A stretch of 64,000 bases of DNA, taken from assembly GCF_002223055.1 (NCBI RefSeq), contig NZ_NKFL01000006.1:434001-498000 (forward strand). Reading direction: 5' to 3'. Both the position numbers and the translations under genes were made by a program. Below, piece after piece: positions 25,086 through 34,017 of this stretch (positions are counted from its first letter, which is position 1; each line of letters starts with the position of its first letter). This stretch comes from Burkholderia sp. HI2500 (GTDB taxonomy: Bacteria; Pseudomonadota; Gammaproteobacteria; Burkholderiales; Burkholderiaceae). Under the pieces are notes generated by a model that ran no database searches, was not told the origin of the DNA, and was given only the letters and a program-made list of their open reading frames with translations.

Positions 25086-26540
25086 ATGACCTCCGTCGAC
25101 ACTACCCCCGTCCTCGACCATGACAAGCTCGTTACCTTCATCGAGCGCAAGTGGAACGATGAAATCCTCCACGCCCTGACTGACTACATCGCGATCCCCG
25201 CGAAGAGCCCCGCATTCGACCCCGACTGGGCGAAACGCGGCTATCTCGAGCGCGTCGTCACCGATGCCGCGCAGTGGGCCGAGCGCCAGCCCGTGAAGGG
25301 CCTGAAGCTCGAGATCGTGCGCCTGCCCGGCCGCACGCCGGTGATCTTCTTCGAATCGCCCGCCACGCGCTCGGGCAGCACCGACACGATCCTGCTGTAC
25401 GGCCACCTCGACAAGCAGCCCGAATTCGACGGCTGGCGCGCGGACCTCGGCCCGTGGACGCCGAAGTACGAGAACGGCAAGCTGTACGGCCGCGGCGGCG
25501 CGGACGACGGCTATGCGATCTACGCGAGCCTCGCGGCGCTCGGCGCGCTCGACGAGCAGGGCATCGAGCGGCCGCGCTGCGTCGGCCTGATCGAGACCTG
25601 CGAGGAATCGGGCAGCTACGACCTGCTGCCGTACGTCGATGCGCTGCGCGACCGGCTCGGCCAGGTGTCGCTCGTCGTGTGCCTCGATTCGGGCGCCGGC
25701 AACTACGACCAGATGTGGCTCACCACGTCGCTGCGCGGGCTCGTGTCCGGCGACCTGCAGGTCGAGGTGCTCGAGGAAGGCGTGCACTCGGGCGTGTTCG
25801 GCGGCATCGCGCCGTCGAGCTTCCGCGTGATGCGCCAGCTGTTCGAACGCCTCGAGGACGCGAAGAACGGCAACCTGCTGCCGGGCGTGTTCCATTGCGA
25901 GATTCCCGATAGCCGCGTGCGCGAGGCCGAAGCGGCCGCATCGATCCTCGGCGACGCCGTATGGAAGGGGCTGCCGTGGGCCTGCGGCGCGGACGGCAAG
26001 CCGGTGCTGCCGACCACGACCGATCCGCGCGAGGCGCTGCTGAATTCGACGTGGCGTCCGTCGCTGTCGGTCACCGGCGCGGCCGGCCTGCCGGCGCTCG
26101 CCGATGCGGGCAACGTGCTGCGTCCGCGCACCGCGTTCAAGCTGTCGCTGCGCCTGCCCCCGCTCGTCGACGCCGCGCAGGCCGTGCAGCAGCTGAAGGA
26201 ACTGCTCGAACTCGATCCGCCGTACAACGCGAAGGTCACGTTCAAGCCGGACGCGGGTGCCGCGACGGGCTGGAGCGCGCCGGATCTCGCACCGTGGCTC
26301 GCGTCGTCGCTCGATGCCGCGTCGCGCCGCCACTTCGGCGCCGATTGCGCGTACATGGGGCTCGGCGGCACGATCCCGCTGATGAACGTGCTGCAGGAAG
26401 GGTTCCCGTCCGCGCAGTTCATGGTATGCGGCGTGCTCGGGCCGAAGTCGAACGCGCACGGCCCGAACGAATTCCTGCACGTGCCGTACGCGAAGAAGCT
26501 GACGGCGGCGGTCGCGGACGTGATCGCGACCGCGCGCTGA
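25086..26540 (+). CDS. M20-family metallopeptidase (dipeptidase/carnosinase-like)
   Basis: This 484-residue zinc peptidase has all expected metal and catalytic pieces in order: YGHLDKQPEFDGW, GRGGADDGYA, the catalytic ETCEESGS, the metal Asp in CLDSGAGNY, and the C-terminal NAHGPNEFLH histidine. A lid/dimerisation domain separates the two halves. The family removes or splits C-terminal or dipeptide amino acids in the cytosol. The large size and the YGHLDKQPE piece point to the carnosinase-like subgroup. It precedes an Ldh2-type dehydrogenase gene by 55 bases, so cotranscription is possible. Confidence 0.9.
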   Translation: MTSVDTTPVLDHDKLVTFIERKWNDEILHALTDYIAIPAKSPAFDPDWAKRGYLERVVTDAAQWAERQPVKGLKLEIVRLPGRTPVIFFESPATRSGSTDTILLYGHLDKQPEFDGWRADLGPWTPKYENGKLYGRGGADDGYAIYASLAALGALDEQGIERPRCVGLIETCEESGSYDLLPYVDALRDRLGQVSLVVCLDSGAGNYDQMWLTTSLRGLVSGDLQVEVLEEGVHSGVFGGIAPSSFRVMRQLFERLEDAKNGNLLPGVFHCEIPDSRVREAEAAASILGDAVWKGLPWACGADGKPVLPTTTDPREALLNSTWRPSLSVTGAAGLPALADAGNVLRPRTAFKLSLRLPPLVDAAQAVQQLKELLELDPPYNAKVTFKPDAGAATGWSAPDLAPWLASSLDAASRRHFGADCAYMGLGGTIPLMNVLQEGFPSAQFMVCGVLGPKSNAHGPNEFLHVPYAKKLTAAVADVIATAR

Positions 26541-26595
26541 TTGCTTCGCGCTCAGCAGTGACCACTGTCCGACCCAACTTCACGGAACCTTGCCG

Positions 26596-27705
26596 ATGAC
26601 CGCACTGCCGACGCCCGATACCGAACCGCTGCGCATGCGCGCCGAACCGCTGCATGCATTCGTCGCGGCACTCTGGGAGCGGGCCGGCAGCAGCGAGCGC
26701 GAGGCAAGGCTCGTCGCCGATCACCTGGTCGGCGCGAATCTCGCGGGCCACGATTCGCACGGGATCGGGATGATCCCGAACTACGTCGCGTCGTGGCGGG
26801 AAGGGCAGTTGCAGCTGAACGGGCACGCGTCGATCGCGCGCGACGGCGGCGCGGTGCTGACGATCGACGGTGGGCGCGGCTTCGGCCAGGTGATCGCGTT
26901 CGAGGCGATGGTCGAAGGGATCGACCGTGCGCGACGCATGGGCATCTGCGCGATCGGGCTGCGCGACGTGCATCATCTCGGCCGCATCGGGCATTGGGCC
27001 GAGCAGTGCGCGCGTTCGGGGCTCGTGTCGTTCCATTTCGTCAACGTGCCGGGCGACCTGCTGGTCGCGCCGCTGCACGGCACCGATCCGCGCTTCGGCA
27101 CGAACCCGTTCTGCGCCGCGTATCCGCGTGCGGGCCAGCCGCCGCTGCTGCTCGATTTCGCGACGAGCGCGATCGCGTACGGCAAGACGCGCGTCGCGTA
27201 CAACCAGGGCAAGCGCGTGCCGGCCGGGTCGCTGATCGATTCTCGCGGCCAGCCGACCGACGATCCGGCCGTGATGCATGAACAGCCGTTCGGTGCGCTG
27301 CTGCCGTTCGGGCTGCACAAGGGGTACGCGCTGGCGGCGATGTGCGAGATTTTCGGCGGCGCGCTCGTCGGCGGGCATACGACCTACGGTGACACGCTGC
27401 AGAAGACGAGCGCGATCGTCAACGGGATGCTGTCGGTGCTGATCGACCCGAACGCGTTCGATGCGGCCGACGCGCAGCGCGAAGCCGATGCGTTCGTCGC
27501 ATGGGCGAAGGCGTCGCCGCAGGCGGGCGATGCGCCGGTGCAGGTGCCGGGCGAGCCGGAGGAAGCGAGCCGCGCGGCGCGCGGTGCCGGCGGCATCCCG
27601 GTCGATCGCGCGACGTGGCGGCAGATTCGCGAGAGCGCGGCGGCGATCGGCTTCGACGAAGCCGAGCTCGACGCGTGGACGCAGCGCTGCAGGGCATCCG
27701 CATGA
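26596..27705 (+). CDS. Ldh2 family malate/lactate/ureidoglycolate dehydrogenase
   Basis: This 369-residue NAD(P)-dependent oxidoreductase belongs to the Ldh2/YlbC fold. It shows GHDSHGIGMIPNYVASWREGQL near residue 45, the catalytic-region DVHHLGRIGHWAEQCARSGLVSFHFVN, and GTNPFCAAYPR. The family oxidises 2-hydroxy acids such as malate, L-lactate or 2,3-diketogulonate products. The ATG at 26596 lies six bases inside an alternative start with the same frame. Its last codon overlaps the start of the TfoX-domain gene (ATGA), so the two are translationally coupled. Confidence 0.88.
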   Translation: MTALPTPDTEPLRMRAEPLHAFVAALWERAGSSEREARLVADHLVGANLAGHDSHGIGMIPNYVASWREGQLQLNGHASIARDGGAVLTIDGGRGFGQVIAFEAMVEGIDRARRMGICAIGLRDVHHLGRIGHWAEQCARSGLVSFHFVNVPGDLLVAPLHGTDPRFGTNPFCAAYPRAGQPPLLLDFATSAIAYGKTRVAYNQGKRVPAGSLIDSRGQPTDDPAVMHEQPFGALLPFGLHKGYALAAMCEIFGGALVGGHTTYGDTLQKTSAIVNGMLSVLIDPNAFDAADAQREADAFVAWAKASPQAGDAPVQVPGEPEEASRAARGAGGIPVDRATWRQIRESAAAIGFDEAELDAWTQRCRASA

Positions 27706-28313
27706 GCTGGCAATCGGAACAGGCGCACGGCGAGGAGATCGCGTATCAGCTCGCGCCGCTCGGCAACGTCACGGTCGCGCGCTTCTTCAGCGGTGCGGCG
27801 CTGCGGCTCGACGGCGTGATGTTCGGCTTCATGTCGCGCGGGTCGCTGTTCCTGCGTGTGGATGACGTGAACCGTCCGGCGTTCGTCGCGGCGGGGATGG
27901 GGCCGTTCTCGTACGAGCGGCCCACGCGCACGGTTTCGCTCGACGGCTATTACGAAACGCCGGCCGACGTGCTCGAGGATGCCGGCGCGCTGTTCGACTG
28001 GTGCCGCAGCGCGTATCGCGCGGCGCTGCTGGCGGGGCCGCCGAAGCGCAAGGCCAGGGCGGTGGCGAAAGCGAAGCCGGCGCAGCAAGTGAAGCTCGCG
28101 TCGAAGCGGGTCGCCAAGCCGGTATCGAAAGGACTGCCGATAGCTGCGCCGGTTCAAGAAGCGAAGCCCGCGTCGAAGCGAATCGCCAAACCGGCATCGA
28201 AAGCGTCGCCGAAGCCTGCTTCTGCACAGGAAGCCAAGTCGGCATCGAAGCGAACGATCAAGCCGCCGTCGACACCGGCAGCGAAATCCCCGGCGAAGCG
28301 CAAGCAAACATAG
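27702..28313 (+). CDS. TfoX N-terminal domain protein with histone-H1-like tail
   Basis: This 203-residue protein starts with a TfoX N-terminal domain (about residues 10-105, with VARFFSGAALRLDGVMFGF and DDVNRPAFVAAGMGPFSY). The remaining ~95 residues are almost entirely Lys, Ala, Pro and Ser in short repeats such as KPASKRIAKPASK, resembling the DNA-binding tails of bacterial H1-like proteins. TfoX-domain proteins affect competence or DNA-related processes in some species. The tail suggests nucleic-acid binding. The start codon overlaps the stop of the dehydrogenase gene. The function is unknown. Confidence 0.8.
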   Translation: MSWQSEQAHGEEIAYQLAPLGNVTVARFFSGAALRLDGVMFGFMSRGSLFLRVDDVNRPAFVAAGMGPFSYERPTRTVSLDGYYETPADVLEDAGALFDWCRSAYRAALLAGPPKRKARAVAKAKPAQQVKLASKRVAKPVSKGLPIAAPVQEAKPASKRIAKPASKASPKPASAQEAKSASKRTIKPPSTPAAKSPAKRKQT

Positions 28314-28320
28314 TGCCGGC

Positions 28321-28355
28321 CGCGCGAAGCGAAAGCCGCGCGACTTTTCTTTTTT
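28321..28355 (+). terminator. Rho-independent terminator
   Basis: CGCGCG (28321-28326) pairs with CGCGCG (28337-28342) across a ten-base loop. CTTTTCTTTTTTG follows at 28344-28356. It starts eight bases after the TfoX-domain stop and is the best intrinsic terminator in the window. Confidence 0.7.
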
Positions 28356-28626
28356 GTCGCCCCGGCCGTCGCCCGACGATTCACGCGACATGCGCCGGCT
28401 GGCACAAGGGCAGCCGGGGGAGGGACACAGTCACGAAAGCGTCAAGCGCGTGCCGCACCGCACATCCCCCATGCTTCACAACGGCGGCCTCGGCGTTTAT
28501 GATCGGCGCGGGTTGCACCCGTGCCTGGCGCGACCCTCGCCGGCCTCGCCACCGGCTCCGCGAACGGCGCATCGTACGCCGCGCGGGACGCTTCCCCCCA
28601 CTCATCATTCCAGACGGAGACAGCCG
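28356..28626. other. Intergenic region before nnrU-like gene
   Basis: Together with the terminator this gap exceeds 300 bases. I see no gene or repeat in it. A promoter for the NnrU-like gene should lie here but no clear -35/-10 pair stands out. Confidence 0.4.
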
Positions 28627-29205
28627 ATGCTCGTCCTGATTCTCGGTTTAGCGATCTTCCTCGGTGTGCACTCGATCCGGATCGTCGCGGACGGCTGGCG
28701 GTCAGCGACGATCGAGCGGATCGGCGAGAAGCGCTGGAAGGGCCCCTATGCGATCGCGTCGATCATCGGCTTCGTGCTGATCATCTGGGGGTACGGCATC
28801 GCGCGCCAGGGCGCGACGCTGCTGTGGGTGTCGCCCGTCGGCGTGCGCCACCTCACCGGCATGCTGACCGCGATCGCGTTCGTGCTGATCGCCGCCTCCT
28901 ACGTGCCCGGCAACCGCATCAAGACGCTGGTCGGCCATCCGATGGTGGCCGGCGTGGCGGTGTGGGCCATCGCGCACCTGCTCGCGAACGGCACGCTGCA
29001 CGCAGTCGTGCTGTTCGGCGCGTTCTTCGTATGGGCGCTGGTCGATTTCGTCGTGTGGCGCGCGCGTGACCGCCGCGATGGCGTGCGCTATCCGGCGGGC
29101 AGGCTGTCGGGCGACGTCGTGGCGATCGTGGCCGGGCTCGTCGTGTGGGCGCTCTTCGCACTGTTCCTGCACGGCTGGCTGATCGGCGTGCGGCCGTTCG
29201 GCTGA
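28627..29205 (+). CDS. NnrU-family membrane protein
   Basis: This 192-residue protein has about five membrane helices. It shows the NnrU pattern LAIFLGVHSIRIVADGWR at the start and GHPMVAGVAVWAIAHLLANG in the middle. NnrU was first linked to nitrite/nitric-oxide reduction in denitrifiers; many homologues occur without denitrification genes, as here. Related MddA-type members methylate sulfur compounds, so the role is uncertain. An ACGGAGA site precedes the ATG at 28627. Two 16-base tandem units begin at its stop codon. Confidence 0.82.
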   Translation: MLVLILGLAIFLGVHSIRIVADGWRSATIERIGEKRWKGPYAIASIIGFVLIIWGYGIARQGATLLWVSPVGVRHLTGMLTAIAFVLIAASYVPGNRIKTLVGHPMVAGVAVWAIAHLLANGTLHAVVLFGAFFVWALVDFVVWRARDRRDGVRYPAGRLSGDVVAIVAGLVVWALFALFLHGWLIGVRPFG

Positions 29206-29235
29206 GCGGCCAAGAGATTGAGCGGCCGAGAGATT
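29204..29235 (+). repeat. Tandem pair of 16-base units at the nnrU stop
   Basis: GAGCGGCCAAGAGATT and GAGCGGCCGAGAGATT follow each other directly and differ at one base. A degenerate third and fourth unit seem to continue to about 29265. This looks like slippage in a non-coding gap between convergent genes. Confidence 0.6.
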
Positions 29236-29304
29236 GAACAACTGAGACGTCGAGCAACCGAGCGGCGGCCGACCGGCGCGCCGCTCACCCGCCTGGAGCA
29301 ACGG

Positions 29305-30684
29305 TCAGCGCGCCTTCGCGCCGGCCGTCTCGCCGAGTTGTGCCGGCTTGCGGCGCAGGAAATAGGCCGCGACGATCGCCAGCGCCGTCAATACCGTGAA
29401 CCAGAACTGGAAGCGTGAATCCGGGTTGAACGCCTGCGAGCCGAGCACGGCCACCAGCGCCAGCAGTGCGATCCAGTTCGACACCGGATAAAACCACGCG
29501 CGGAACGCCTGCGGATCGCGCGGCGCGTGCTTGTCCTGCCGGCGCATCGCGAAGTGCGCGACGATGATGAAGATCCACACGATCATCACGAACGCGCCGC
29601 TGCTCTTCGCGAGCATCAGGAACAGGTCGCCGCCGCTCACGAAGTGAACGCCGAGGATCGACACGCAGATCGCGAGACACAGCACGAGCGCGTTCATCGG
29701 CACGCCTTTCGCGTTGGTCCGGCCGAACATCGCGGGCGCGTGGCCGCGCTGGCTGAGCGAGAACAGCATGCGCGAGTTCGAGAACAGGAACGAGTTCATC
29801 ACCGACATGAACGACACGAACAGCACGATCTTCATCGCGACGGCCGCGCCCGTGAAGCCCGCCATGCTGAACAGCGACACGTACGGCGATTTCAGGTTGG
29901 CCTTGTCGGTCCACGGCATGCACAGGATCAGGATCGACACCGAGCCGACGTAGAACACCATCACGCGCACGATCACGCTCTTGATCGCCCGGATCACGTT
30001 CTTGCTCGGGTTCTCGGATTCGCCCGCCGCGACGGCCGCGATTTCGCTGCCGCCGAGCGAGAAGATCACGACCATCACGCCGGCCAGCACGGGCGCCATG
30101 CCGTTCGGCATGAAGCCGCCGTGATCGGTCAGGTTCACGAGCCCCGGCGCGGGAATGCGCGGCTGGAAGCCGAGCAGGATCGATGCGCCGAGCGCCATGA
30201 AGATGATGATCGTCGTCACCTTCGCGAACGACAGCCAGTATTCCGCTTCGCCGAACGAGCGCACCGAGTACGCGTTGCTCGCGATCAGCGTGACGAGCAT
30301 GAACAGCGCGCCGCCCCACACCGGCAGCCACGGCAGGAAATCGTGGAGGATCGCACCGAGCAGGATCGCCTCGACGGTGATCGTCATCATCGACTTGAAC
30401 CAGTACAGCCAGCCGACCGCGAAGCCGGCCCATTCGCCGAGATAGCTGCTTGCGTAGGTGGAGAACGATCCGCTGTCGGGGTTGCGGGACGCCATTTCGC
30501 CGAGCATGAACATGACCAGCGTGACGATCACGCCGCCGATCAGGTACGACAGGATCGCCGCGGGGCCGGCGGTCGCGATGATGGCGCCGGAGCCGACGAA
30601 CAGGCCCGCGCCGATCACGCCGCCAAGCGCGATCATCGTGATGTGCCGTTGCTTGAGGCTTTGCCTCAACGAGTTGTCCTGCAT
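29305..30684 (-). CDS. Amino acid permease (AAT/GabP-like, APC superfamily)
   Basis: This 459-residue transporter with 12 predicted helices has the amino-acid-transporter signature MIALGGVIGAGLFVGSGAII in TM1 and GGSEIAAVAAGESENPSKNV in the TM6-7 region. These match the GABA/proline/aromatic permease group of E. coli. It imports an amino acid with protons; the substrate is not resolved, though the overall look is closest to GabP. The upstream TSUP gene lies on the same strand but 298 bases away, so a separate promoter is likely. Confidence 0.88.
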   Translation of the reverse strand: MQDNSLRQSLKQRHITMIALGGVIGAGLFVGSGAIIATAGPAAILSYLIGGVIVTLVMFMLGEMASRNPDSGSFSTYASSYLGEWAGFAVGWLYWFKSMMTITVEAILLGAILHDFLPWLPVWGGALFMLVTLIASNAYSVRSFGEAEYWLSFAKVTTIIIFMALGASILLGFQPRIPAPGLVNLTDHGGFMPNGMAPVLAGVMVVIFSLGGSEIAAVAAGESENPSKNVIRAIKSVIVRVMVFYVGSVSILILCMPWTDKANLKSPYVSLFSMAGFTGAAVAMKIVLFVSFMSVMNSFLFSNSRMLFSLSQRGHAPAMFGRTNAKGVPMNALVLCLAICVSILGVHFVSGGDLFLMLAKSSGAFVMIVWIFIIVAHFAMRRQDKHAPRDPQAFRAWFYPVSNWIALLALVAVLGSQAFNPDSRFQFWFTVLTALAIVAAYFLRRKPAQLGETAGAKAR

Positions 30685-30982
30685 CTCCTACCTCTAGTTA
30701 TTGTTGGCCCGTTGGCCGGGAACGCATCGGGCCGCGCGGCGGCAAGCGTGCTGCCGCCGCATGGGGCGCCGATGTCGAGGGAGCGTGTGTGACGCGATGT
30801 GCCGGGCCGCCGGCGGTGAATCGGAATGGCGGCCGCGAAGTGCCGGTCGGTGCCCGCGAGAGGGCGATGACGACGACCCCCGGATTGTGGGCGGACACCG
30901 TCGTCACGGCAAACGAGATATGCGAAAGACGTCTTGCGGTTTGCTCATCAATTGCCGCGATGGCGGCAGGCGTGCGCGCGCG
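30685..30982. other. Gap between TSUP and permease genes
   Basis: This is just under 300 bases of high-GC sequence with no gene and no clear repeat. It probably contains the permease promoter. Confidence 0.4.
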
Positions 30983-31720
30983 TCAGATCGGCTTGGCGAA
31001 CAACCCGACGGTCAGCACCGCGCCGATGCAGACGATCCCGATCCGCAGCACGCGTTCGTTCACGCGATGCAGCGCCCAGGTGCCGAGCAGCCCGCCGACG
31101 ATCGCGCCGCCGCCGAGCGCGAGCGCCTTGCCCCAGTGCAGGTGCGGCGACGTCAGGAACAGCACGACGGCCGATGCGTTCATCACGCCCGCGAGCGCGT
31201 TCTTCGTCGACATCGCGTGGCGCGGCGACAGGCCGGCCATCGTCAGCACGGCCATCATCAGGAAGCCGAGCCCGCCGCCGAAGTAGCCGCCGTAGATCGC
31301 GATCATGAACTGCGAGAGCGCGGCGGGGACGGTGCCGAGGTGGGCCGTGCCTTCGCCCGGCTTGCGGAAAAAGCTGCCCCACGCGAACACGATCGTCGCG
31401 AACAGCACGAGCCACGGCACGAGGCGCGAGAAGATCGACGACGGAGTCTTCAGCAACAGCAGCCCGCCGAGCGCACCGCCGACCACGCTGATGAAGAACA
31501 TCGCGCGAAACGACAGCCTGCCGACGCCGCGCACCATCTTGCGGCTCGCCCAGCCGGTCGTGACCTGCGCGGGAAACAGCGCGACCGTCGACGTGATGTT
31601 CGCCGCGAGCGGCGACATGCCCGACACGATCAGCGCGGGCAGCGTGACGAACGAGCCGCCGCCGGCGAGGGTGTTCTGCAGTCCGGCCCACAGGCCGGCG
31701 AGGATGACGAGAGCGAGCAT
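30983..31720 (-). CDS. TSUP-family (TauE/SafE) anion exporter
   Basis: This 245-residue membrane protein has about eight helices with the TSUP repeat pattern: LAGLWAGLQNTLAGGGSFVTLPALIVSGMSPLAANITST in the first half and YGGYFGGGLGFLMMAVLTMAGLSPRHAMSTKNALAGVMN in the second. The GGGSF..P and GGGLGF..P pairs mark the two repeats. The family moves sulfite, sulfonates or organic acids. No neighbour reveals the substrate. Confidence 0.87.
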   Translation of the reverse strand: MLALVILAGLWAGLQNTLAGGGSFVTLPALIVSGMSPLAANITSTVALFPAQVTTGWASRKMVRGVGRLSFRAMFFISVVGGALGGLLLLKTPSSIFSRLVPWLVLFATIVFAWGSFFRKPGEGTAHLGTVPAALSQFMIAIYGGYFGGGLGFLMMAVLTMAGLSPRHAMSTKNALAGVMNASAVVLFLTSPHLHWGKALALGGGAIVGGLLGTWALHRVNERVLRIGIVCIGAVLTVGLFAKPI

Positions 31721-32343
31721 GGGAGCGGGCGCGGAAGGTGGCGGGGCTCACCTGCCGGAAGCGGGCAGGCGCGGCGAACGCACGATGGTAATGCAGGACC
31801 GCGGGCGGCGTGAATGGGTGCGACCGCGGTGTCGTCGCGGGCCTTCCTGGCCGGCGCAGCCCACGGTGCCGGCTGGCCCGCGACCAAGGTCGAGGATGGC
31901 CCGGGCGGGCAGACGGGCGGTCTTACGACGTCGCGCGGCCAATGTCGGATTGTCGAACGACGCGCGTGAAATAGACTGGTTGATGAGCGGCGGGAAAGAA
32001 CCGGCAGGGTTGGGGGGCAGCCGGCGTCCGGTGCGCTCGGGAACGCAGTTCCTGTTGACGGGTTCGATTCCGGCCACGCGGTGCCGGCGCGTCGGAATCG
32101 GGCCGCCTTTCCTCGGGGGACACGCATGGGCGCCGGCGGGCGAACAGGCGACCGGGTGTCGATCGCGGCCACGCGACGGCGCTTCGTTGCCGTTGCTCCG
32201 CCGCATCGGCGGAGCAAATGAATGTCGCAGTCGGGATGGTGCGCCGCGTGTGTCACGCGCCGTGCGATCGCCGTTGCTCGAACGCCTCGCGACCGCCAGC
32301 CGTTGGCCGGTCGTCGCGGGCGAACGGGCGTGAGAGAACAACC
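31721..32343. other. Long divergent intergenic region with a perfect hairpin
   Basis: These 623 bases separate the leftward TSUP gene from the rightward beta-helix gene. Open frames through it are arginine- and proline-rich and lack ribosome binding sites, so I do not call a gene. Its one notable element is the 25-base perfect hairpin at 32193-32217, listed separately. Confidence 0.55.
32193..32217. promoter_or_regulatory. Perfect 11-bp inverted repeat with CAT spacer
   Basis: TTGCTCCGCCG (32193-32203) and CGGCGGAGCAA (32207-32217) are exact complements with three bases between. It lies about 126 bases before the beta-helix gene start. No T-run follows on either strand, so it could be an operator, an RNA hairpin or a terminator. 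Confidence 0.5.
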
Positions 32344-33639
32344 ATGAAAAAGTCGTTTCGAGGGGTCGGTCCGAGTACGGCCGTCTGTCTGATCTGCACC
32401 GCATGTTTCGCCGCATCGCCGGCGGCCGCCTACACGCCGGGCGGTGTTCGTCATGCGCATCCGTCGCGCAGCGCGCCGGCGCTTTCGACCGTGACCGTCC
32501 AGCCGACGGCGAACGGCGGCGACCAGGCCGACGCGCTGCAGGCCGCGTTCGATGCATTGCAGCCGGGCCAGCGCCTCGTGCTCGCGCCGGGACGCTACAT
32601 CGTCGGCCGGTCGCTGACGGTGTCCAAGGCGGACGTCGTGATCTCGGGCTATGGCGCGACGCTGGTTGCGACCAACCCGGCTGATCAGACCATCGTGATG
32701 AGCGGCAGCGGTTCGACGCTCGTCGGCGTCACGCTGGTCGGCACGGGTACGACGCGGCTGACGACGCCCGCATCGACGAAGGTCGAGGTGACGGGCACCG
32801 GCGTCCAGGTGCTCGGCGTGACGATCCAGGGTGGCGCCAGCGCCGGGATCTTCGTGTTCGGCGGCAACAGCGTGGCGATCGTGGGCAACACCGTGCAGGC
32901 GACGCTGGCCGACGGCATCCACACCACGTACGGCTCGACCAACGTGCTGGTGCGCGGCAACACGGTGAAGAACACCGGGGACGACCTGATCGCCGTCGTC
33001 AGCTACCAGGGCGACGGCCGCCTCAGCGCCAACGTGTTGATTGACGGGAACACGGTATCGGGAAACTACTGGGGGCGGGGCATCTCCGTGGTCGGCGGGC
33101 GGACCGTGACGATTTCGAACAACACCGTCAGCGGCGTGCAGAAGGCGGCCGGCATCCTGGTCGCGCAGGAGGATAGCTGGAAAACCTACGGCGTGTCGGA
33201 CGTGCTGATCGAGAACAACGTCGTCGGCGCGATCCAGGACGGCACGAATGCGAACAACGGCCTGCCGCCTACCCATCAGGCCGCGATCGAGCTCGATACC
33301 TGGTCGGGGATGGTGTCGTACGTCGTCGTGAAGGGCAACCGCGTATCGGGCTCGGGCTATGACGGCTTCCGGGCGGTGGGGAACGTCTGCCATTTCGCGG
33401 TGGCCGACACGGCGCTCGCGTCGATCGCCGGCATGCCGGTGTCGCTGCTGACGAACAACTGCCCGGCCGCCGATATCGTCGCGTACGGCAATTCACTGGG
33501 TGGCGTGGCGCTGGCGACGCCGGTCGGTGCTTCCCCGTCCGGGACGATTCCGGCCGGCGGCGCGGTGACGTCGGGGATGCCGGCGGTGCGCACGAGCCTG
33601 ATGCAGGCGAATGGCGCGGCCGCATCGGCGCGGAACTGA
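32344..33639 (+). CDS. Secreted right-handed parallel beta-helix protein
   Basis: This 431-residue protein has a Sec signal peptide (MKKSFRGVGPSTAVCLICTACFAASPAAA, cleavage near residue 29). A pectate-lyase-3/beta-helix fold follows: ALQAAFDALQPGQRLVLAPGRYIVGRSLTV near residue 60, then repeated coil units such as VAIVGNTVQATLADGIHTTYGSTNVLVRGNTVKNTGDDLI and ISNNTVSGVQKAAGI. Such proteins bind or cleave polysaccharides, but I cannot identify catalytic residues, so the activity is open. GAGAG lies about 13 bases before the ATG. It appears to be a single-gene unit. Confidence 0.85.
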   Translation: MKKSFRGVGPSTAVCLICTACFAASPAAAYTPGGVRHAHPSRSAPALSTVTVQPTANGGDQADALQAAFDALQPGQRLVLAPGRYIVGRSLTVSKADVVISGYGATLVATNPADQTIVMSGSGSTLVGVTLVGTGTTRLTTPASTKVEVTGTGVQVLGVTIQGGASAGIFVFGGNSVAIVGNTVQATLADGIHTTYGSTNVLVRGNTVKNTGDDLIAVVSYQGDGRLSANVLIDGNTVSGNYWGRGISVVGGRTVTISNNTVSGVQKAAGILVAQEDSWKTYGVSDVLIENNVVGAIQDGTNANNGLPPTHQAAIELDTWSGMVSYVVVKGNRVSGSGYDGFRAVGNVCHFAVADTALASIAGMPVSLLTNNCPAADIVAYGNSLGGVALATPVGASPSGTIPAGGAVTSGMPAVRTSLMQANGAAASARN

Positions 33640-33687
33640 CGATGTTCGCGACGCGCTGCCGGCCGTGCCATCGAACGGGGCGCCGCG

Positions 33688-34017
33688 CTATGCGTTCGGG
33701 GGCGCGGTTGCCCCCGGCGCCGTGGCGTCGTCCCCGGCGTCCGGATAGACGATCGTGCCGTCAGGCCGGATCACCGCGCCGGCCGTCAGGTGCGCGGGTT
33801 CCACGCGGTGGGGGCCCATGATGTGCAGCACCGTTTCGCCGCGCGCGATCAGGTAGTCGGACACGATCCGCCGGTGGCAGCGCCACCACACCGCTTCCGA
33901 GCACATGATCGCGCAGCGCTGCCCGTGTTCCGCGACGATAGCCGCTTCCGCTTGGCGACGTGTGCCCGACGCCGCCGCCACACGGCTTCGCGCCAGTATG
34001 TGCGGCCGTTGTTGCTC
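33688..34017 (-). pseudogene. DUF488 protein, N-terminally truncated remnant
   Basis: The frame between the stop at 33688 and the monooxygenase stop at 34016 encodes the C-terminal half of a DUF488 domain. The recognisable pieces are AIMCSEAVWWRCHRRIVSDYLIARGETVLHIMG and the two conserved Cys/His positions. The family's N-terminal half (usually starting MxIxTIGHS) is absent, replaced by the end of the flavin monooxygenase gene. A GTG at 33981 could still start a ~97-residue product. The simplest reading is that insertion or replacement removed the 5' end. Confidence 0.65.

Noticed and set aside
29204..29265. Tandem 16-base units as a minisatellite with function
   Set aside because: Only two clean copies exist and they lie at the stop codon of one gene; slippage is the simplest explanation.
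31721..32343. Possible genes in the 623-base gap before the beta-helix gene
   Set aside because: All open frames there are Arg/Pro-rich, lack ribosome binding sites and have no recognisable domain.
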